Assembly (NCBI GenBank): GCA_003674045.1 | Contig: PENC01000017.1 | Coordinates: 1-64,000, forward strand | Reading direction: 5' to 3' | DNA: 64,000 nucleotides | Source: Streptomyces griseocarneus | GTDB taxonomy: Bacteria > Actinomycetota > Actinomycetes > Streptomycetales > Streptomycetaceae | Shown: piece after piece, positions 8,166 to 17,561 of the stretch | Layout of the letters: every line of letters starts with the position of its first letter | How positions within the stretch are numbered: position 1 is the first letter of the stretch | Made by a program: the position numbers and the translations under genes | The notes under the pieces: generated by a model | Seen by the model: only the letters and a program-made list of their open reading frames with translations | The model's database searches: none | Told to the model about the DNA's origin: nothing

Positions 8166-8768
8166 TCACGCCTGCGGAGGACTCCCGGGCGTACGCAGCA
8201 GCAGGCCGGAGCAGTGACAGGGACGGCCGCACACAGGGCAGGACCAGTCACCCGTCGTCGTGGCCCGCAGCCAGTAGTCGTCGAGCACGACGACCGGCTG
8301 CCAGCCGAGGGCCTTGAGCAGCCCGTCGCTGCGGCCCGGCCGGTCGTGCAGCCACGCGAGCGCGTACGCCTCGGTGCACCGCTCCCGCAGCCATCCGGTG
8401 AGGCGCGAGGCGAAGGCACCGCCGAGGCCGCGCCCGCGCATCGAAGCGGCCACGGACAAGGTGTTCATCTGCCCGATCCGGCGGCCGTCGGCGGAGGGCG
8501 GGGCCGCGGGGAGCAGACCGCGCGGCATGGGCGCGACGAGGTCGCGGTAGCCGTCGTCGTCCAGCACCCGGGCGGCCGCCGCGCCCACCATGACGCCGGG
8601 CCTCCCCGCGTACGCGACCAGGAGGGACAACGACCGGTCGTGAAGGTCCTCAAGAGCTCGTCCGACGGTGAGCGTGCCGTGCCCCAGGGCGGCCTCGGTC
8701 AGGCCGATCGCCTCCGCCACGGCCTGCCGGTCGCGCGGGCCGAGCGCGGCGATGGACCAGTCGGTCAT
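8166..8768 (-). CDS. GNAT-family N-acetyltransferase with a C-terminal Cys-rich tail
   Basis: A 200-residue acetyltransferase. The acetyl-CoA loop appears as SMRGRGLGGAFASRL (about residues 108-122), preceded by the beta-4 strand MNTLSVAA. The C-terminal 25 residues contain CPVCGRPCHC, which looks like a small metal-binding knuckle absent from most GNAT enzymes. Its stop codon is 3 bp from that of the convergent SET gene. The substrate cannot be read from sequence. Confidence 0.75.
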   Translation of the reverse strand: MTDWSIAALGPRDRQAVAEAIGLTEAALGHGTLTVGRALEDLHDRSLSLLVAYAGRPGVMVGAAAARVLDDDGYRDLVAPMPRGLLPAAPPSADGRRIGQMNTLSVAASMRGRGLGGAFASRLTGWLRERCTEAYALAWLHDRPGRSDGLLKALGWQPVVVLDDYWLRATTTGDWSCPVCGRPCHCSGLLLRTPGSPPQA

Positions 8769-8824
8769 ACGGCCATCGTCCTGCAGCAGTCCGGGCCTCG
8801 CGCCTCGGTGCTGACCCCGTCCGG

Positions 8825-9739
8825 TCAGGTGGTGAGCGCCGCGGCCCGGTCGCGGAGTTCGGCCAGGGCGAGCTTGAGCAGGGGATGGTCCTCGCTGCCG
8901 CGGCGGACCGCCGTGAAGACGCGACGGGTGGGTCCCGGTCCGCGCAGGGGGCGGACGGCGGGGGTGAGTGCCGGGCGGATGCCGTTCAGCGCCGAGCGGG
9001 GGACGAGCGCGACGCCCGCGCCGGCGGCGACCAGGGCGCAGACCGCGGAGAAGTCGTCCGAGAGGCACTCCACGGCGGGCTGGAAACGGGCCTCCTCACA
9101 GGCGCGCAGTACGGCCTCGTGGACGGGGTTGCCGGGCCAGGGGGTGATCCAGGGGTCGTCGCGCAGGTCGGTGAGGGCGACCCCCGGCCTGTCGGCCAGA
9201 CGGTGGCCGGGCGGCAGCACGGCGTCGAAGGGCTCCTCGTAGAGCGGGGCGTGCAGGAGCTGCCGTCCGCCGGGCGTGAGCGCGTCGCGGTGTTCGACGG
9301 CGACGGCGATGTCCGCCTCGCCGTCGGCGAGCAGCCGGGCGCTGGCGTGGCCCTCGGCGTCCTTGACCCGGACCCGGACCTGGGGTGCCCGGTGGCCGAG
9401 CGCGGCCACGGCGGGGGCGACGACCTCGGTGATGGAGGTGGCGAAGGCGGCGATGGTCACCTCGCCCACCAGGCCCGTCGAGCACCGGGCGAGATCGGCC
9501 TCGGCCCGCTCCAGCTGGGCGGCGACCTCGTCGGCGTGCCGGGCCAGGACGCTGCCCGCGGCGGTCAGGCGGACGGCACGGCCCCGCCGCTCCAGCAGGG
9601 CGTGCCCGGTCTCGGTCTCCAGGGCGGCCAGTTGCTGGGAGACGGCCGAGGGGGAGAGGTACAGGGCGTGCGCGGCGGCCGTGACGGTGCCGTGCTCGGC
9701 GAGGGCGCGCAGTACACGCAGGCGGCGAGGGTCGATCAC
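8825..9739 (-). CDS. LysR-family regulator, probably of tdh-kbl
   Basis: A 304-residue LysR-type regulator. The N-terminal helix-turn-helix spans about residues 4-62 (RLRVLRALAEHGTVTAAAHAL, then SPSAVSQQLAALE). The periplasmic-binding-like effector domain fills the remainder. It starts at ATG 9739 and diverges from tdh across 107 bp, the usual arrangement for a LysR regulator and its target. Threonine or a breakdown product is a plausible effector, but this is inference from position. Confidence 0.88.
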   Translation of the reverse strand: MIDPRRLRVLRALAEHGTVTAAAHALYLSPSAVSQQLAALETETGHALLERRGRAVRLTAAGSVLARHADEVAAQLERAEADLARCSTGLVGEVTIAAFATSITEVVAPAVAALGHRAPQVRVRVKDAEGHASARLLADGEADIAVAVEHRDALTPGGRQLLHAPLYEEPFDAVLPPGHRLADRPGVALTDLRDDPWITPWPGNPVHEAVLRACEEARFQPAVECLSDDFSAVCALVAAGAGVALVPRSALNGIRPALTPAVRPLRGPGPTRRVFTAVRRGSEDHPLLKLALAELRDRAAALTT

Positions 9740-9846
9740 CAGTTCACTATCGCACCCTCCCTCCTGCCTTTGAAGCAGGGCTTCACAAGTTATGTCGAGA
9801 AATGTTGATGGACTTCACAGGGGTCGAGGCAGCACAGTGATCTCCC
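9740..9846. promoter_or_regulatory. Divergent LysR/tdh control region
   Basis: This 107-bp AT-richer spacer holds a direct repeat, GGCTTCACAAG (near 9779) and GGACTTCACAGG (near 9812), about 33 bp apart, either of which could contain a LysR contact site. No textbook -35/-10 pair is clear. Confidence 0.35.
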
Positions 9847-10887
9847 ATGAGGGCATTGGTGAAGACCCAGGCTGGACCGGGTCTCGAACTGACCGAGGTA
9901 CCGACCCCCGAGGCCGGCCCCGGGCAGGTACTGATCAAGGTGCTGCGTACCGGTATCTGCGGTACCGATCTGCACATCGACAGCTGGGACGACTGGGCGG
10001 CCCGTGTGGTCCGGGCCCCCCTCGTCGTGGGGCACGAGTTCGCCGGCGAGGTCGTGGAGACCGGCCCCGGCGTGAGCTCCGTGAGCGTCGGCGACATCGT
10101 CAGCGGCGAGGGCCACCTCGTCTGCGGCACCTGCCGCAACTGCATGGCCGGCCGCCGCCACCTGTGCATCCGCACGATCGGCCTGGGCGTCCACACCGAC
10201 GGCGCCTTCGCCGAGTACGTGGTCCTGCCCGAGTCGAACGTCTGGGTCCACCGGCACGAGATCGACATCGATGTCGCCGCCATATTCGACCCGTTCGGCA
10301 ACGCCGTGCACACGGCGCTCTCCTTCCCCGTGCTCAACGAGGACGTCCTCATCACCGGGGCCGGCCCCATCGGCATGATGGCCGCGGCCGTGGCCAACCA
10401 CGCGGGCGCCCGCTCCACCGTGATCACCGACGTCAGCCCCTACCGGCTCGCCCTGGCGCAGAAGATGGGCGCCACCGTCGCCCTCGACGTCAGCAGCCGC
10501 CGTATCGCCGACGTCATGCCCGAGCTCGGCATGACCGAGGGCTTCGACATCGGCATGGAGATGTCCGGCCGCGCCGACGCCCTTCAGGACATGATCGCCA
10601 CCATGTCGCCCGGCGGCCGGATCGCCGCCCTGGGCCTGCCCACGGGCGACGTGAGCATCGACATGGCCACGGTCGTCACCCGCATGCTGACCCTCCGCGG
10701 CATCTACGGCCGTGAGATGTTCGAGACCTGGTACGCGATGTCCGTCCTGCTGCGCAACGGCCTGGACATCTCGCCGGTGATCACCCACCGCTTCGGCTTC
10801 GAGCAGTACGGCGAGGCGTTCGCCACGGCCCGCTCCGGCCAGTGCGGCAAGGTCGTCATCGACTGGACCCGGCCGACCGCGCCCTGA
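9847..10887 (+). CDS. tdh: L-threonine 3-dehydrogenase
   Basis: A 346-residue zinc-dependent medium-chain dehydrogenase that oxidises L-threonine to 2-amino-3-ketobutyrate using NAD. The catalytic zinc site is seen in [10 protein letters not shown] and GHEFAGEV. The structural zinc loop is [19 protein letters not shown] (about residues 93-111). The nucleotide-binding loop is [12 protein letters not shown]. It is 34 nt upstream of kbl, the next enzyme in the pathway, and diverges from a LysR regulator. Confidence 0.94.
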   Translation: MRALVKTQAGPGLELTEVPTPEAGPGQVLIKVLRTGICGTDLHIDSWDDWAARVVRAPLVVGHEFAGEVVETGPGVSSVSVGDIVSGEGHLVCGTCRNCMAGRRHLCIRTIGLGVHTDGAFAEYVVLPESNVWVHRHEIDIDVAAIFDPFGNAVHTALSFPVLNEDVLITGAGPIGMMAAAVANHAGARSTVITDVSPYRLALAQKMGATVALDVSSRRIADVMPELGMTEGFDIGMEMSGRADALQDMIATMSPGGRIAALGLPTGDVSIDMATVVTRMLTLRGIYGREMFETWYAMSVLLRNGLDISPVITHRFGFEQYGEAFATARSGQCGKVVIDWTRPTAP

Positions 10888-10921
10888 CGCGCTCACCCCC
10901 ACGACCACACGAGGAGTCCCC

Positions 10922-12109
10922 ATGTTCGACGGCATGCGCGAACACCTGCGCAAGGAGCTGCAGGACATCCGCGACGCGGGCCTGTACAAGTCCGAGCGCG
11001 TCATCACCAGCCCGCAGTCCTCGGCCATCAGCGTCGGCGACGGCAAGGTGCTGAACTTCTGCGCCAACAACTACCTCGACCTCGCCGACCACCCCGAGGT
11101 CGTCGCGGCCGCCAAGCAGGCCCTGGACGACTGGGGCTTCGGCATGGCCTCCGTCCGCTTCATCTGCGGCACCCAGGCGCCGCACAAGGAGCTCGAGGAG
11201 AAGATCTCCCGGTTCCTCGGCATGGAGGACACGATCCTCTACAGCTCGTGCTTCGACGCCAACGGCGGCGTCTTCGAGACGCTGCTGTCCGCCGAGGACG
11301 CGGTGATCTCCGACGAGCTCAACCACGCCAGCATCATCGACGGCATCCGCCTCTCCAAGGCCGCCCGCTTCCGCTACCGCAACCGCGACATGGCGGACCT
11401 GGAGCGCTGCCTGAAGGAGGCCGAGGGCGCGCGCCACAAGCTCATCGTCACCGACGGCGTCTTCTCCATGGACGGCTACATCGCCCCCCTGGACGAGATC
11501 TGCGACCTGGCCGACCGCTACGGCGCCCTGGTCATGGTCGACGATTCGCACGCCGTCGGCTTCGTCGGCGAGGAGGGCCGCGGCACGCCCGAGCTGTTCG
11601 GGGTGACCGAGCGCGTCGACATCATCACCGGCACCCTCGGCAAGGCCCTCGGCGGCGCCAGCGGCGGCTACGTCGCGGCCCGCGCCGAGATCGTCGAGCT
11701 GCTGCGCCAGCGCTCGCGCCCGTACCTGTTCTCCAACTCCCTCGCCCCGTCGATCGTCGGCGCCTCGCTGCGCGTGCTCGACCTGCTGGCCGAGTCCGGC
11801 GACCGCCGTGTGCGCCTGCGGGAGAACACCGCGCTCTTCCGCACGGAGATGACCGAGGCGGGCTTCGAGGTGCTGCCCGGCGAGCACCCGATCACCCCGG
11901 TGATGGTCGGCGACGCGGCCCTGGCCGCCCGGATGGCCGCGGACCTGCTGGAGAAGGGCATCTACGTGATCGCCTTCTCCTACCCCGTGGTCCCCAAGGG
12001 CAAGGCCCGCATCCGCGTCCAGCTCTCCGCCGCGCACTCCCGCGAGGACGTCCTGCGCACGGTCGCGGCCTTCCGCGAGGTCCGCGACGCCATCGCCGCC
12101 ACGGCCTGA
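10922..12109 (+). CDS. kbl: Glycine C-acetyltransferase (2-amino-3-ketobutyrate CoA ligase)
   Basis: A 395-residue PLP enzyme of the alpha-oxoamine synthase family. It cleaves 2-amino-3-ketobutyrate with CoA to glycine and acetyl-CoA, completing threonine degradation begun by Tdh. The PLP lysine is Lys241 in [14 protein letters not shown]. The motif [10 protein letters not shown], which stacks and salt-bridges the cofactor, is upstream. The N-terminal [14 protein letters not shown] is typical. A GAGGAG ribosome site precedes ATG 10922. Confidence 0.95.
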   Translation: MFDGMREHLRKELQDIRDAGLYKSERVITSPQSSAISVGDGKVLNFCANNYLDLADHPEVVAAAKQALDDWGFGMASVRFICGTQAPHKELEEKISRFLGMEDTILYSSCFDANGGVFETLLSAEDAVISDELNHASIIDGIRLSKAARFRYRNRDMADLERCLKEAEGARHKLIVTDGVFSMDGYIAPLDEICDLADRYGALVMVDDSHAVGFVGEEGRGTPELFGVTERVDIITGTLGKALGGASGGYVAARAEIVELLRQRSRPYLFSNSLAPSIVGASLRVLDLLAESGDRRVRLRENTALFRTEMTEAGFEVLPGEHPITPVMVGDAALAARMAADLLEKGIYVIAFSYPVVPKGKARIRVQLSAAHSREDVLRTVAAFREVRDAIAATA

Positions 12110-12127
12110 CGCGTCCCGCGCGAGCGG

Positions 12128-12164
12128 CCGGAAGTCCGGTGCGGTTCCCGCACCGGACTTCCGG
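12128..12164 (+). terminator. Strong terminator of the tdh-kbl operon
   Basis: A perfect 17-bp stem (12128-12144 with 12148-12164, starting CCGGAAGTCCGG) closed by a 3-nt loop TTC. It lies 18 nt after the kbl stop codon. No U-tract follows. Confidence 0.88.
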
Positions 12165-12244
12165 CGTATCACCGTTGGAGCGCCTAGGCTCTGAGGCACT
12201 GCCTGCCTTCGTTCCCGGCAGGGCCGATCCGGACAGGGGGTGCC

Positions 12245-12724
12245 GTGCGTTACCTGGTACGCGACCGCATGCTGGCCTTCCACGAAGAGGCGTGGATCGA
12301 GACCGAGCACCGGGAGAGGATCTACCGGGTCGACAGGAAACTGTTCCGGCTGCGCAATACGTTCGCCTTCGTGGACACCCGGGGCGACCAGGTGGCGGCC
12401 ATCGTCAAGAAGTGGTTCACCGTCCACCACACCATTCTGGTGAAAGAGGACGGCGGGACCGCGGCCCTCGTCAGCAGGAGGGCCTTCGCCTTCTTCGGGG
12501 ACCGCTTCGTGGTCCGGCTGCGGGACGGGCGCCGGCTGAGGATCGTCGGCAACTTCTGGGACAAGGAGTTCGACATCCAGGACCGGGGCACGACCCTGGC
12601 CCGGATCTCCCGCCGCTGGTTCAGCATCCGGGACGCCTACACGGTCGACGTCATGGCGGAGGAGGACGCGCTGCTCCTGCTCGTCCTGGCGGTGTGCGTG
12701 GACCACATCCTCCACGAGCTCTGA
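12245..12724 (+). CDS. LURP-one-related / YxjI-like protein
   Basis: A 159-residue protein starting MRYLVRDRMLAFHEEAWIE. The pattern of short beta-strands, the WFSIRDAYTVDV segment and the C-terminal helix LVLAVCVDHI (about residues 145-156) are characteristic of the LURP-one-related family, a Tubby-like fold. In bacteria these proteins have no firmly known activity; membrane lipid association is suggested from the scramblase-like fold. It sits alone after the kbl terminator. The assignment is from pattern recognition. Confidence 0.72.
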   Translation: MRYLVRDRMLAFHEEAWIETEHRERIYRVDRKLFRLRNTFAFVDTRGDQVAAIVKKWFTVHHTILVKEDGGTAALVSRRAFAFFGDRFVVRLRDGRRLRIVGNFWDKEFDIQDRGTTLARISRRWFSIRDAYTVDVMAEEDALLLLVLAVCVDHILHEL

Positions 12725-12766
12725 GCTCCGTACGCGGTACGCGACGGCAGGGGTTCTTTTTTCGCG

Positions 12767-12786
12767 TCTAATCAAACTTGACTAGA
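12767..12786. promoter_or_regulatory. Palindromic operator upstream of the NTF2-like gene
   Basis: The 20-bp TCTAATCAAACTTGACTAGA is symmetrical at 16 of 20 positions. It is markedly AT-rich against its surroundings and lies 65 bp before the GTG start. The right half contains TTGACT, which could be a -35 element. MarR- and TetR-type regulators bind sites of this form, but no such gene is adjacent. Confidence 0.6.
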
Positions 12787-12851
12787 CGGGGAGGTGCGGA
12801 GGATCATCGACCGCGGCATTCGATGGGATCGAACCTCCACGAGGAGAACGT

Positions 12852-13283
12852 GTGCTCCAGCTCCCCGACACCGGATACGCCCCGACCGCGGACGAACTCG
12901 CCTCTGTTCACGCCTGGTTCGCCGAGTACGACGCGGCCGCCGCGCGGCGCGACATCGAGCGGATGGCCGACCTCGCCGTCTTCCCTCTCAACCTCGTCAG
13001 TGACGACTCCGCGGGCGACGGCGTCTCCGCCCAGTGGGACCGCGAGCAGTTCGTCGAGGCCATGACCCACGTGATGGGAGAGGGGGCCGAGGACATCACC
13101 TTCGACTCGGTCCGCACTCCCGTCTTCCTCGGACCGGGGATGGCCGTCGTCTTCAGCGACTCCACCATGACGGCGGACGGCGCGACCCAGCGGCTGAGGT
13201 ACGCGGACGTCCTGGTCAAGCGGAACGGGCAGTGGGCGTTCCAGAGCATGCTGCAGGGCGGCTGGGGTGACAACCTGCGGTGA
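12852..13283 (+). CDS. SnoaL/NTF2-like protein
   Basis: A 143-residue single-domain protein of the cone-shaped NTF2/SnoaL fold. It has an N-terminal helical region with VHAWFAEYDAAAARRDIERM, a middle that fits the central strands, and a closing strand pair with VKRNGQWAFQSM. Members include small isomerases, hydrolases and stress proteins, so function cannot be fixed. GTG 12852 is preceded by GAGGAG at 12841. It is probably regulated through the palindrome at 12767-12786. Confidence 0.7.
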   Translation: MLQLPDTGYAPTADELASVHAWFAEYDAAAARRDIERMADLAVFPLNLVSDDSAGDGVSAQWDREQFVEAMTHVMGEGAEDITFDSVRTPVFLGPGMAVVFSDSTMTADGATQRLRYADVLVKRNGQWAFQSMLQGGWGDNLR

Positions 13284-13304
13284 ACCGGGTCCGGTTCACC
13301 GGGA

Positions 13305-13333
13305 CCGCCCGCCCCGTCACGCGGGGCGGGCGG
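13305..13333. terminator. Bidirectional terminator between convergent genes
   Basis: A 12-bp perfect stem CCGCCCGCCCCG/CGGGGCGGGCGG with loop TCACG. It covers the last codons and stop of the Vat-like gene and follows the NTF2-like gene. Confidence 0.75.
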
Positions 13334-13967
13334 CCGGGGCGGCGGCCTCCAGGTCGGCGACGCTCCCGGACATGATGGTCCGTACGTGCTCGGTGATGTG
13401 CTCCGCGGGCCAGTCCCACCAGGCCACCGCGAGCAGCCGTGCGATGTCCTCGTCGTTGTAACGGGTACGGACGAGGCGGGCGGGGTTGCCGCCGACGATC
13501 CCGTAATCGGGTACGTCGGTGGTGACGACGGACCCGGAGGCGATGATCGCGCCGTGGCCGATCCGTACGCCGGGCATGATCATCGTGTTGTAGCCGAACC
13601 AGACGTCGTTGCCGACGACGGTGTCCCCCCGGTTCGGCAGCCCGGTCAGCAGGTCGAAGTGCTCGGCCCACGAGCCGCCCATGGTGGGGAAGGGGAAGGT
13701 CGAGGGGCCGTCCATACGGTGGTTGGCGCCGTTCATGATGAACCGCACTCCCGTGCCCAGCGCGCAGAACTTGCCGATGACCAGCTTCTCCGGCCCGTAG
13801 TGGTAGAGCACGTTGCGCGTCTCGAACGCGGTCGGGTCGTCCGGGTCGTCGTAGTAGGAGAACTCCCCGACCTCGATCAACGGGGACTTCACCAGCGGCT
13901 TGAGCAGCACCACCCGCGGCTGTTCGGGCATGGGATGGAGCACGGTCGGATCAGCGGGTACGGGCAT
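13317..13967 (-). CDS. Vat/CatB-family (xenobiotic) O-acetyltransferase
   Basis: A 216-residue left-handed beta-helix acetyltransferase. Key features are KLVIGKFCALGTGVRFIMNG followed by ANHRMDGPSTFPF, where the histidine matches the catalytic His of streptogramin (Vat) and type B chloramphenicol (CatB) acetyltransferases. Hexapeptide repeats follow, as in GNDVWFGYNTMIMPGVRIG and GAIIASGSVVTTDVPDYGIVGGNPA. The ATG at 13967 has AAGGAAG upstream and is preferred over the ATG at 14015. Inactivation of an antibiotic is likely but not proven; housekeeping relatives exist. Confidence 0.82.
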   Translation of the reverse strand: MPVPADPTVLHPMPEQPRVVLLKPLVKSPLIEVGEFSYYDDPDDPTAFETRNVLYHYGPEKLVIGKFCALGTGVRFIMNGANHRMDGPSTFPFPTMGGSWAEHFDLLTGLPNRGDTVVGNDVWFGYNTMIMPGVRIGHGAIIASGSVVTTDVPDYGIVGGNPARLVRTRYNDEDIARLLAVAWWDWPAEHITEHVRTIMSGSVADLEAAAPAARPA

Positions 13968-14162
13968 CGCGGCGGTGCTTCCTTGTCGATCGGCGTCGGC
14001 GTCCTGCCGTTCCATGATCGCAAACGTCGCGACGACGGGAAATCGATTTTTCCGGGACGACCCCGGTGGCGCCGGGCCGTATCTTCACACGCGGGTATAC
14101 CGGGTGATGTTCTTCCGCATCCGCGGGAGGCCCCGGACGGGACGGCAAGGAGCGTGCACATC

Positions 14163-14639
14163 GTGGACCAGGAGAACGTGAGCGCCACCCTGACGGTCGC
14201 CGTGTCCGCCGCGAAGGTGTTCGCGGTGCTGGCGGACCCGACGGCCCATGCCGCGATCGACGGCACCGGCTGGGTCCGGGAAGCCGTCGACCGGGCGCCG
14301 CTGACCGGGGTGGGGCAGATCTTCCGGATGGACATGTATCACCCCGGCCATCCGGACGGTGACTACCAGGTGGCCAACAAGGTCCACGTGTTCGACCCGC
14401 CGCGCGCCATCGGCTGGCTGACGGGGCAGGAGAAGGAGGACGGCCACCTGGAGTTCGGCGGCTGGTTCTGGCGCTACGACCTCGCGCCGCTCGGCCCGTC
14501 CGGGACCGAGGTCACGCTCACCTACGACTGGTCGGCGGTTCCGCGCTCCATCCGGGAGTACATCGATTTCCCGCCGTTCGGGCCCGAGCATCTCACCGAC
14601 TCGCTGCATCACCTGGCCGGGCTCGTCTCCGGCAGGTGA
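14163..14639 (+). CDS. SRPBCC-family (START-like) protein
   Basis: A 158-residue helix-grip protein. The N-terminal ENVSATLTVAVSAAKVFAVLADP is the typical first strand and helix of polyketide cyclase/dehydrase-like SRPBCC proteins. VTLTYDWSAVP and a long C-terminal helix close the fold. GTG 14163 is selected because AAGGAG lies 10 nt upstream. Such proteins bind hydrophobic ligands; the ligand is not evident. The gene stands alone between divergent and convergent neighbours. Confidence 0.78.
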   Translation: MDQENVSATLTVAVSAAKVFAVLADPTAHAAIDGTGWVREAVDRAPLTGVGQIFRMDMYHPGHPDGDYQVANKVHVFDPPRAIGWLTGQEKEDGHLEFGGWFWRYDLAPLGPSGTEVTLTYDWSAVPRSIREYIDFPPFGPEHLTDSLHHLAGLVSGR

Positions 14640-14658
14640 CGCCGTCCACCAGGACGGC

Positions 14659-15798
14659 TCAGGGCAGGACCGCCGACTGGGCGGCGTTGAAGACCGCGTA
14701 CTCCTCGTCGCCGAACTGGGTGGCGCTGAGATTGGGGCCCTCCGTCCAGCCGTTCATGCCGATGATCTGGCCGGGATCGTCGTAGCGGGAGAAGACCCCG
14801 GTCTGGAGGCCCGAACCGGACGCGGGGTCGAAGCTCTGCATCCACGGGCCGCCGCTGCTCCCCGGAGGCTGCGCGCCGGTCATCAGATCGTTGAGGTAGA
14901 CCGGGTCGGCCCAGGCGTCGCCCTCGGTGACCATCAGGGTGCGGCCGTCGGATGTGCGCTGGAGCGCCGCGGGTGCCTTGTTCTTGGCCGGGGCGTAGTA
15001 GTTGCGCTCGTTGGCCGTCGGGTAGCCGAACATGAAGGAGTGCTGGGCGCGCGGCTGGTTGAAGGCGATCTGCTGTGCGCCGGTGACCTTGGCGATCGGC
15101 CGAGGATCCTGGGGGTTGGCCACGAGGAGCGCCGCCATGTCGTGCCCCAGGACCCAGTCGGCGCTCGCGCTCCAGGTGCTGGTGACCCACTCGCGGGTCA
15201 CACCCCACACCCCGTACGGCGCGATGTCCTTGCCGGGCAGGTCCGTGCTGGTGGTGTGGCGTTGCAGGTTCTTCCCGTTGAACCCGGGAATGAAGACCAT
15301 GTTGTCGACCAGGATGTTCGCGTTGAACGGGAGGTGGTACCCGACGCAGTGCCCGGCGGTGACCACCACGCTCCGGTTGGCGCTGGTCACCACGTCGCCG
15401 GAGCAGGCGGAGAGCCCTCGCGTGTTGTTGTTGAGGTCTGTGACCTCCATGAGGATCTTGCCCGCGGTGCGTGCGATGAGCCCCTTGCCCACGGGCCACG
15501 GCTTGCTGAGCTTGTCCCAGCCGCCCGACGGCGGAATCGCGTCCTGGTCCTCGCTGTTGAGCGCGGCCTTGGCGATTCTGGACAGGTTCCAGAACTCCAC
15601 CTCGGCCTTGAGGTTCTTCTGGTAGTCCGCCCCGCTCGGCACCAGCGCGGGCATCTCGACCACCTGGTCGTCGGCCTGTGCCGGAGGTGCCACGGTGAGC
15701 AGGGCGATCACCAGCCCCAGCACGCCGAGCACCGTCGTGCCGGTACGCCGTGCTCTCGTGCGTCTTGTGTGTCTTGTGCCTGGTATCCCGACGTGCAT
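14659..15798 (-). CDS. Secreted trypsin-like serine protease
   Basis: A 379-residue exported protease. ATG 15798 has GAGGGAG upstream and begins a long basic leader (residues 1-20, Arg-rich) plus the hydrophobic VLGVLGLVIALLTVA, with cleavage likely after AQA. The catalytic triad appears as VVTAGHCV (His), GHDMAALLV (Asp) and PPGSSGGPW (Ser). The latter matches the glutamyl endopeptidase/V8-like subgroup of the chymotrypsin clan. A propeptide of about 70 residues lies before the catalytic domain. Confidence 0.87.
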   Translation of the reverse strand: MHVGIPGTRHTRRTRARRTGTTVLGVLGLVIALLTVAPPAQADDQVVEMPALVPSGADYQKNLKAEVEFWNLSRIAKAALNSEDQDAIPPSGGWDKLSKPWPVGKGLIARTAGKILMEVTDLNNNTRGLSACSGDVVTSANRSVVVTAGHCVGYHLPFNANILVDNMVFIPGFNGKNLQRHTTSTDLPGKDIAPYGVWGVTREWVTSTWSASADWVLGHDMAALLVANPQDPRPIAKVTGAQQIAFNQPRAQHSFMFGYPTANERNYYAPAKNKAPAALQRTSDGRTLMVTEGDAWADPVYLNDLMTGAQPPGSSGGPWMQSFDPASGSGLQTGVFSRYDDPGQIIGMNGWTEGPNLSATQFGDEEYAVFNAAQSAVLP

Positions 15799-15927
15799 GC
15801 CGGTCTCCCTCAGGGGTGGGTACAGGGACGGAGGTGATGCGAAGCCGCAACCGCTGTAGAGCCCACCCATGCTGGGGCGCGATGTGACACACCGTCAATG
15901 GGGCTGACGGGCAGGGAGAATCGGCCG

Positions 15928-17466
15928 CTACCGCGTGTGCTTGTAGAGCACGACCGCCGCGGAGTACGGCGCGAGGGCGGTGGGCGCGGGGCCGGAGCGG
16001 GTGGTGGGGGAGGTGTCGCCCTGCCGCCAGGTGACGGTGCGGTCGGCGCGGTAGCCGCGCGGAACGGACAGGCGCAGGTCCTGGGCGTGTTGCGGGTCCT
16101 TGTTGACCACGACGACGGCCAGCGTGCCGTCGGCACGGCGGATCGCGTGGGTGGCCAGGGTGCTGCTGCCGGTGGCCGTGGTGCTCAGCAGGGTGCCGCC
16201 GCCCTTGAGCGCGGTGGTGAGCATCTGCATCGTGTAGTACGGGGCGAAGGGGGTGCCGGCGGGCGGTTCGCAGTCCTTCTTGCCCGGCTGGTCCGAGGGG
16301 CAGACACCGGAGGACAGCAGTCCGAGGTCGCCCCAGCCGCCGTCCGGCGTGGAGTTGGGGCCGTTGTAGAGGGCCCACCAGTCCACGGCCGTGGCGCCGT
16401 TCTCCAGCAGGGTGAGGTTGTTGTCGATCAGATGGAGCGCGCCCACCGCGCCGGTCTGCTGCTGAGTCGCGACCGAGGCACCGGAGTTGGTCTCGCCCGC
16501 GACGATGTCGATGCGGTGGCGGGGCCCGGAGGCGCGGTCGAGATCCGCGCGCAGGGCGCGCAGGGCGGGGGCGATGGCGGCGGTGTCGGCCAGCACGCCC
16601 GCGTCGGAGCCGGCGCGGGCGGCGTGGTACCAGTGGATGTCGACGAAGTCGACGGCGTCGGCCAGGCCCGGGGTGCCCAGCACGCCGTCGTCCCACAGCT
16701 TGGCGTTCCGGTCGATGCCGGGCTCGTCCGTCCCCGCCGGGTCGTACGGGGCCAGTTCTATGCCGATCCGGACACTCGGGTCGACGGCCTTCATCGCCTT
16801 GGCGTACTCGATGGAGTTGCGGGCGTACGCGGCCGGGGTCTTGTCGGGGTGCGCGTCGGGCTCGGTGTACATGCCCGCGGGCCTGGGGTGCCAGCCGTTG
16901 AGGTAGGTCTCCTCGCCGATCACCCAGTCGCGGACGCCGTAGTGGTGGGTGCGGTTGGCGTAGCGGACCCAGGCGGCGGCCTCCTGGGGGTCGCCCGGCT
17001 TGGGGTTCTCCGGGGTGCTGGGCGCGTCCTTGGTGTCGGTCGGGCCCGTGCCGTAGTTCACGTGGACGAGCATCCCGGCGCGCGCGGCCTGCGCGGTCCT
17101 CGCGAACTGGTCGAAGGTGAACCGCGGGGTGAGGTCCTCGAACGCGCCGTTCCCGGGCCCCTTGGGATCGGGGCTGAGCCAGCCGCCGTTGCCGAAGTGG
17201 TAGAGGTCGCCGGCCGGACCGGCGTTGAAGGAGAGGGTCTTGATCCCGGCCTTCCTGATCAGCTCGGCGGTGTCCGGCCGGGTCAGGTGGGGGTTCCAGA
17301 AGGGCATGTTGGCGCCGATCGCCGTCGGCGAGACGGTGCCGACGGCCGTGTTGCCGACCCTGACCTCGGCCCCGGCCGGTACCTCGGCGGCGATGGCGCC
17401 CGGCGCGATGGCCGTCCCGGCCAGGGCCACGGCAGCGGTGGCCAGGGCGATGACGCGCTTCGACAT
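15928..17466 (-). CDS. Secreted glycoside hydrolase, clan GH-A-like (arabinofuranosidase-like)
   Basis: A 512-residue protein with a signal peptide (MSKRVIALATAAVALAG, cleavage near AIAA). It has a TIM-barrel-like core to about residue 400 and a C-terminal beta-sandwich. The likely acid/base Glu is in WVIGEETYLNG and the likely nucleophile in DIVAGETNSGAS. The spacing resembles retaining clan-A enzymes such as alpha-L-arabinofuranosidases. The exact GH family is uncertain. AGAGGACT precedes the start. It probably acts on plant polysaccharide outside the cell. Confidence 0.65.
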   Translation of the reverse strand: MSKRVIALATAAVALAGTAIAPGAIAAEVPAGAEVRVGNTAVGTVSPTAIGANMPFWNPHLTRPDTAELIRKAGIKTLSFNAGPAGDLYHFGNGGWLSPDPKGPGNGAFEDLTPRFTFDQFARTAQAARAGMLVHVNYGTGPTDTKDAPSTPENPKPGDPQEAAAWVRYANRTHHYGVRDWVIGEETYLNGWHPRPAGMYTEPDAHPDKTPAAYARNSIEYAKAMKAVDPSVRIGIELAPYDPAGTDEPGIDRNAKLWDDGVLGTPGLADAVDFVDIHWYHAARAGSDAGVLADTAAIAPALRALRADLDRASGPRHRIDIVAGETNSGASVATQQQTGAVGALHLIDNNLTLLENGATAVDWWALYNGPNSTPDGGWGDLGLLSSGVCPSDQPGKKDCEPPAGTPFAPYYTMQMLTTALKGGGTLLSTTATGSSTLATHAIRRADGTLAVVVVNKDPQHAQDLRLSVPRGYRADRTVTWRQGDTSPTTRSGPAPTALAPYSAAVVLYKHTR

Positions 17467-17561
17467 GGTGCAGTCCTCTCACAATCCGGTGGTGCAAGAT
17501 CACTTTCTCGCGGGAGGCGGGTCGGGCAGCAGAGCCCTGTGTCATGGGTGCGCCCTGACAG

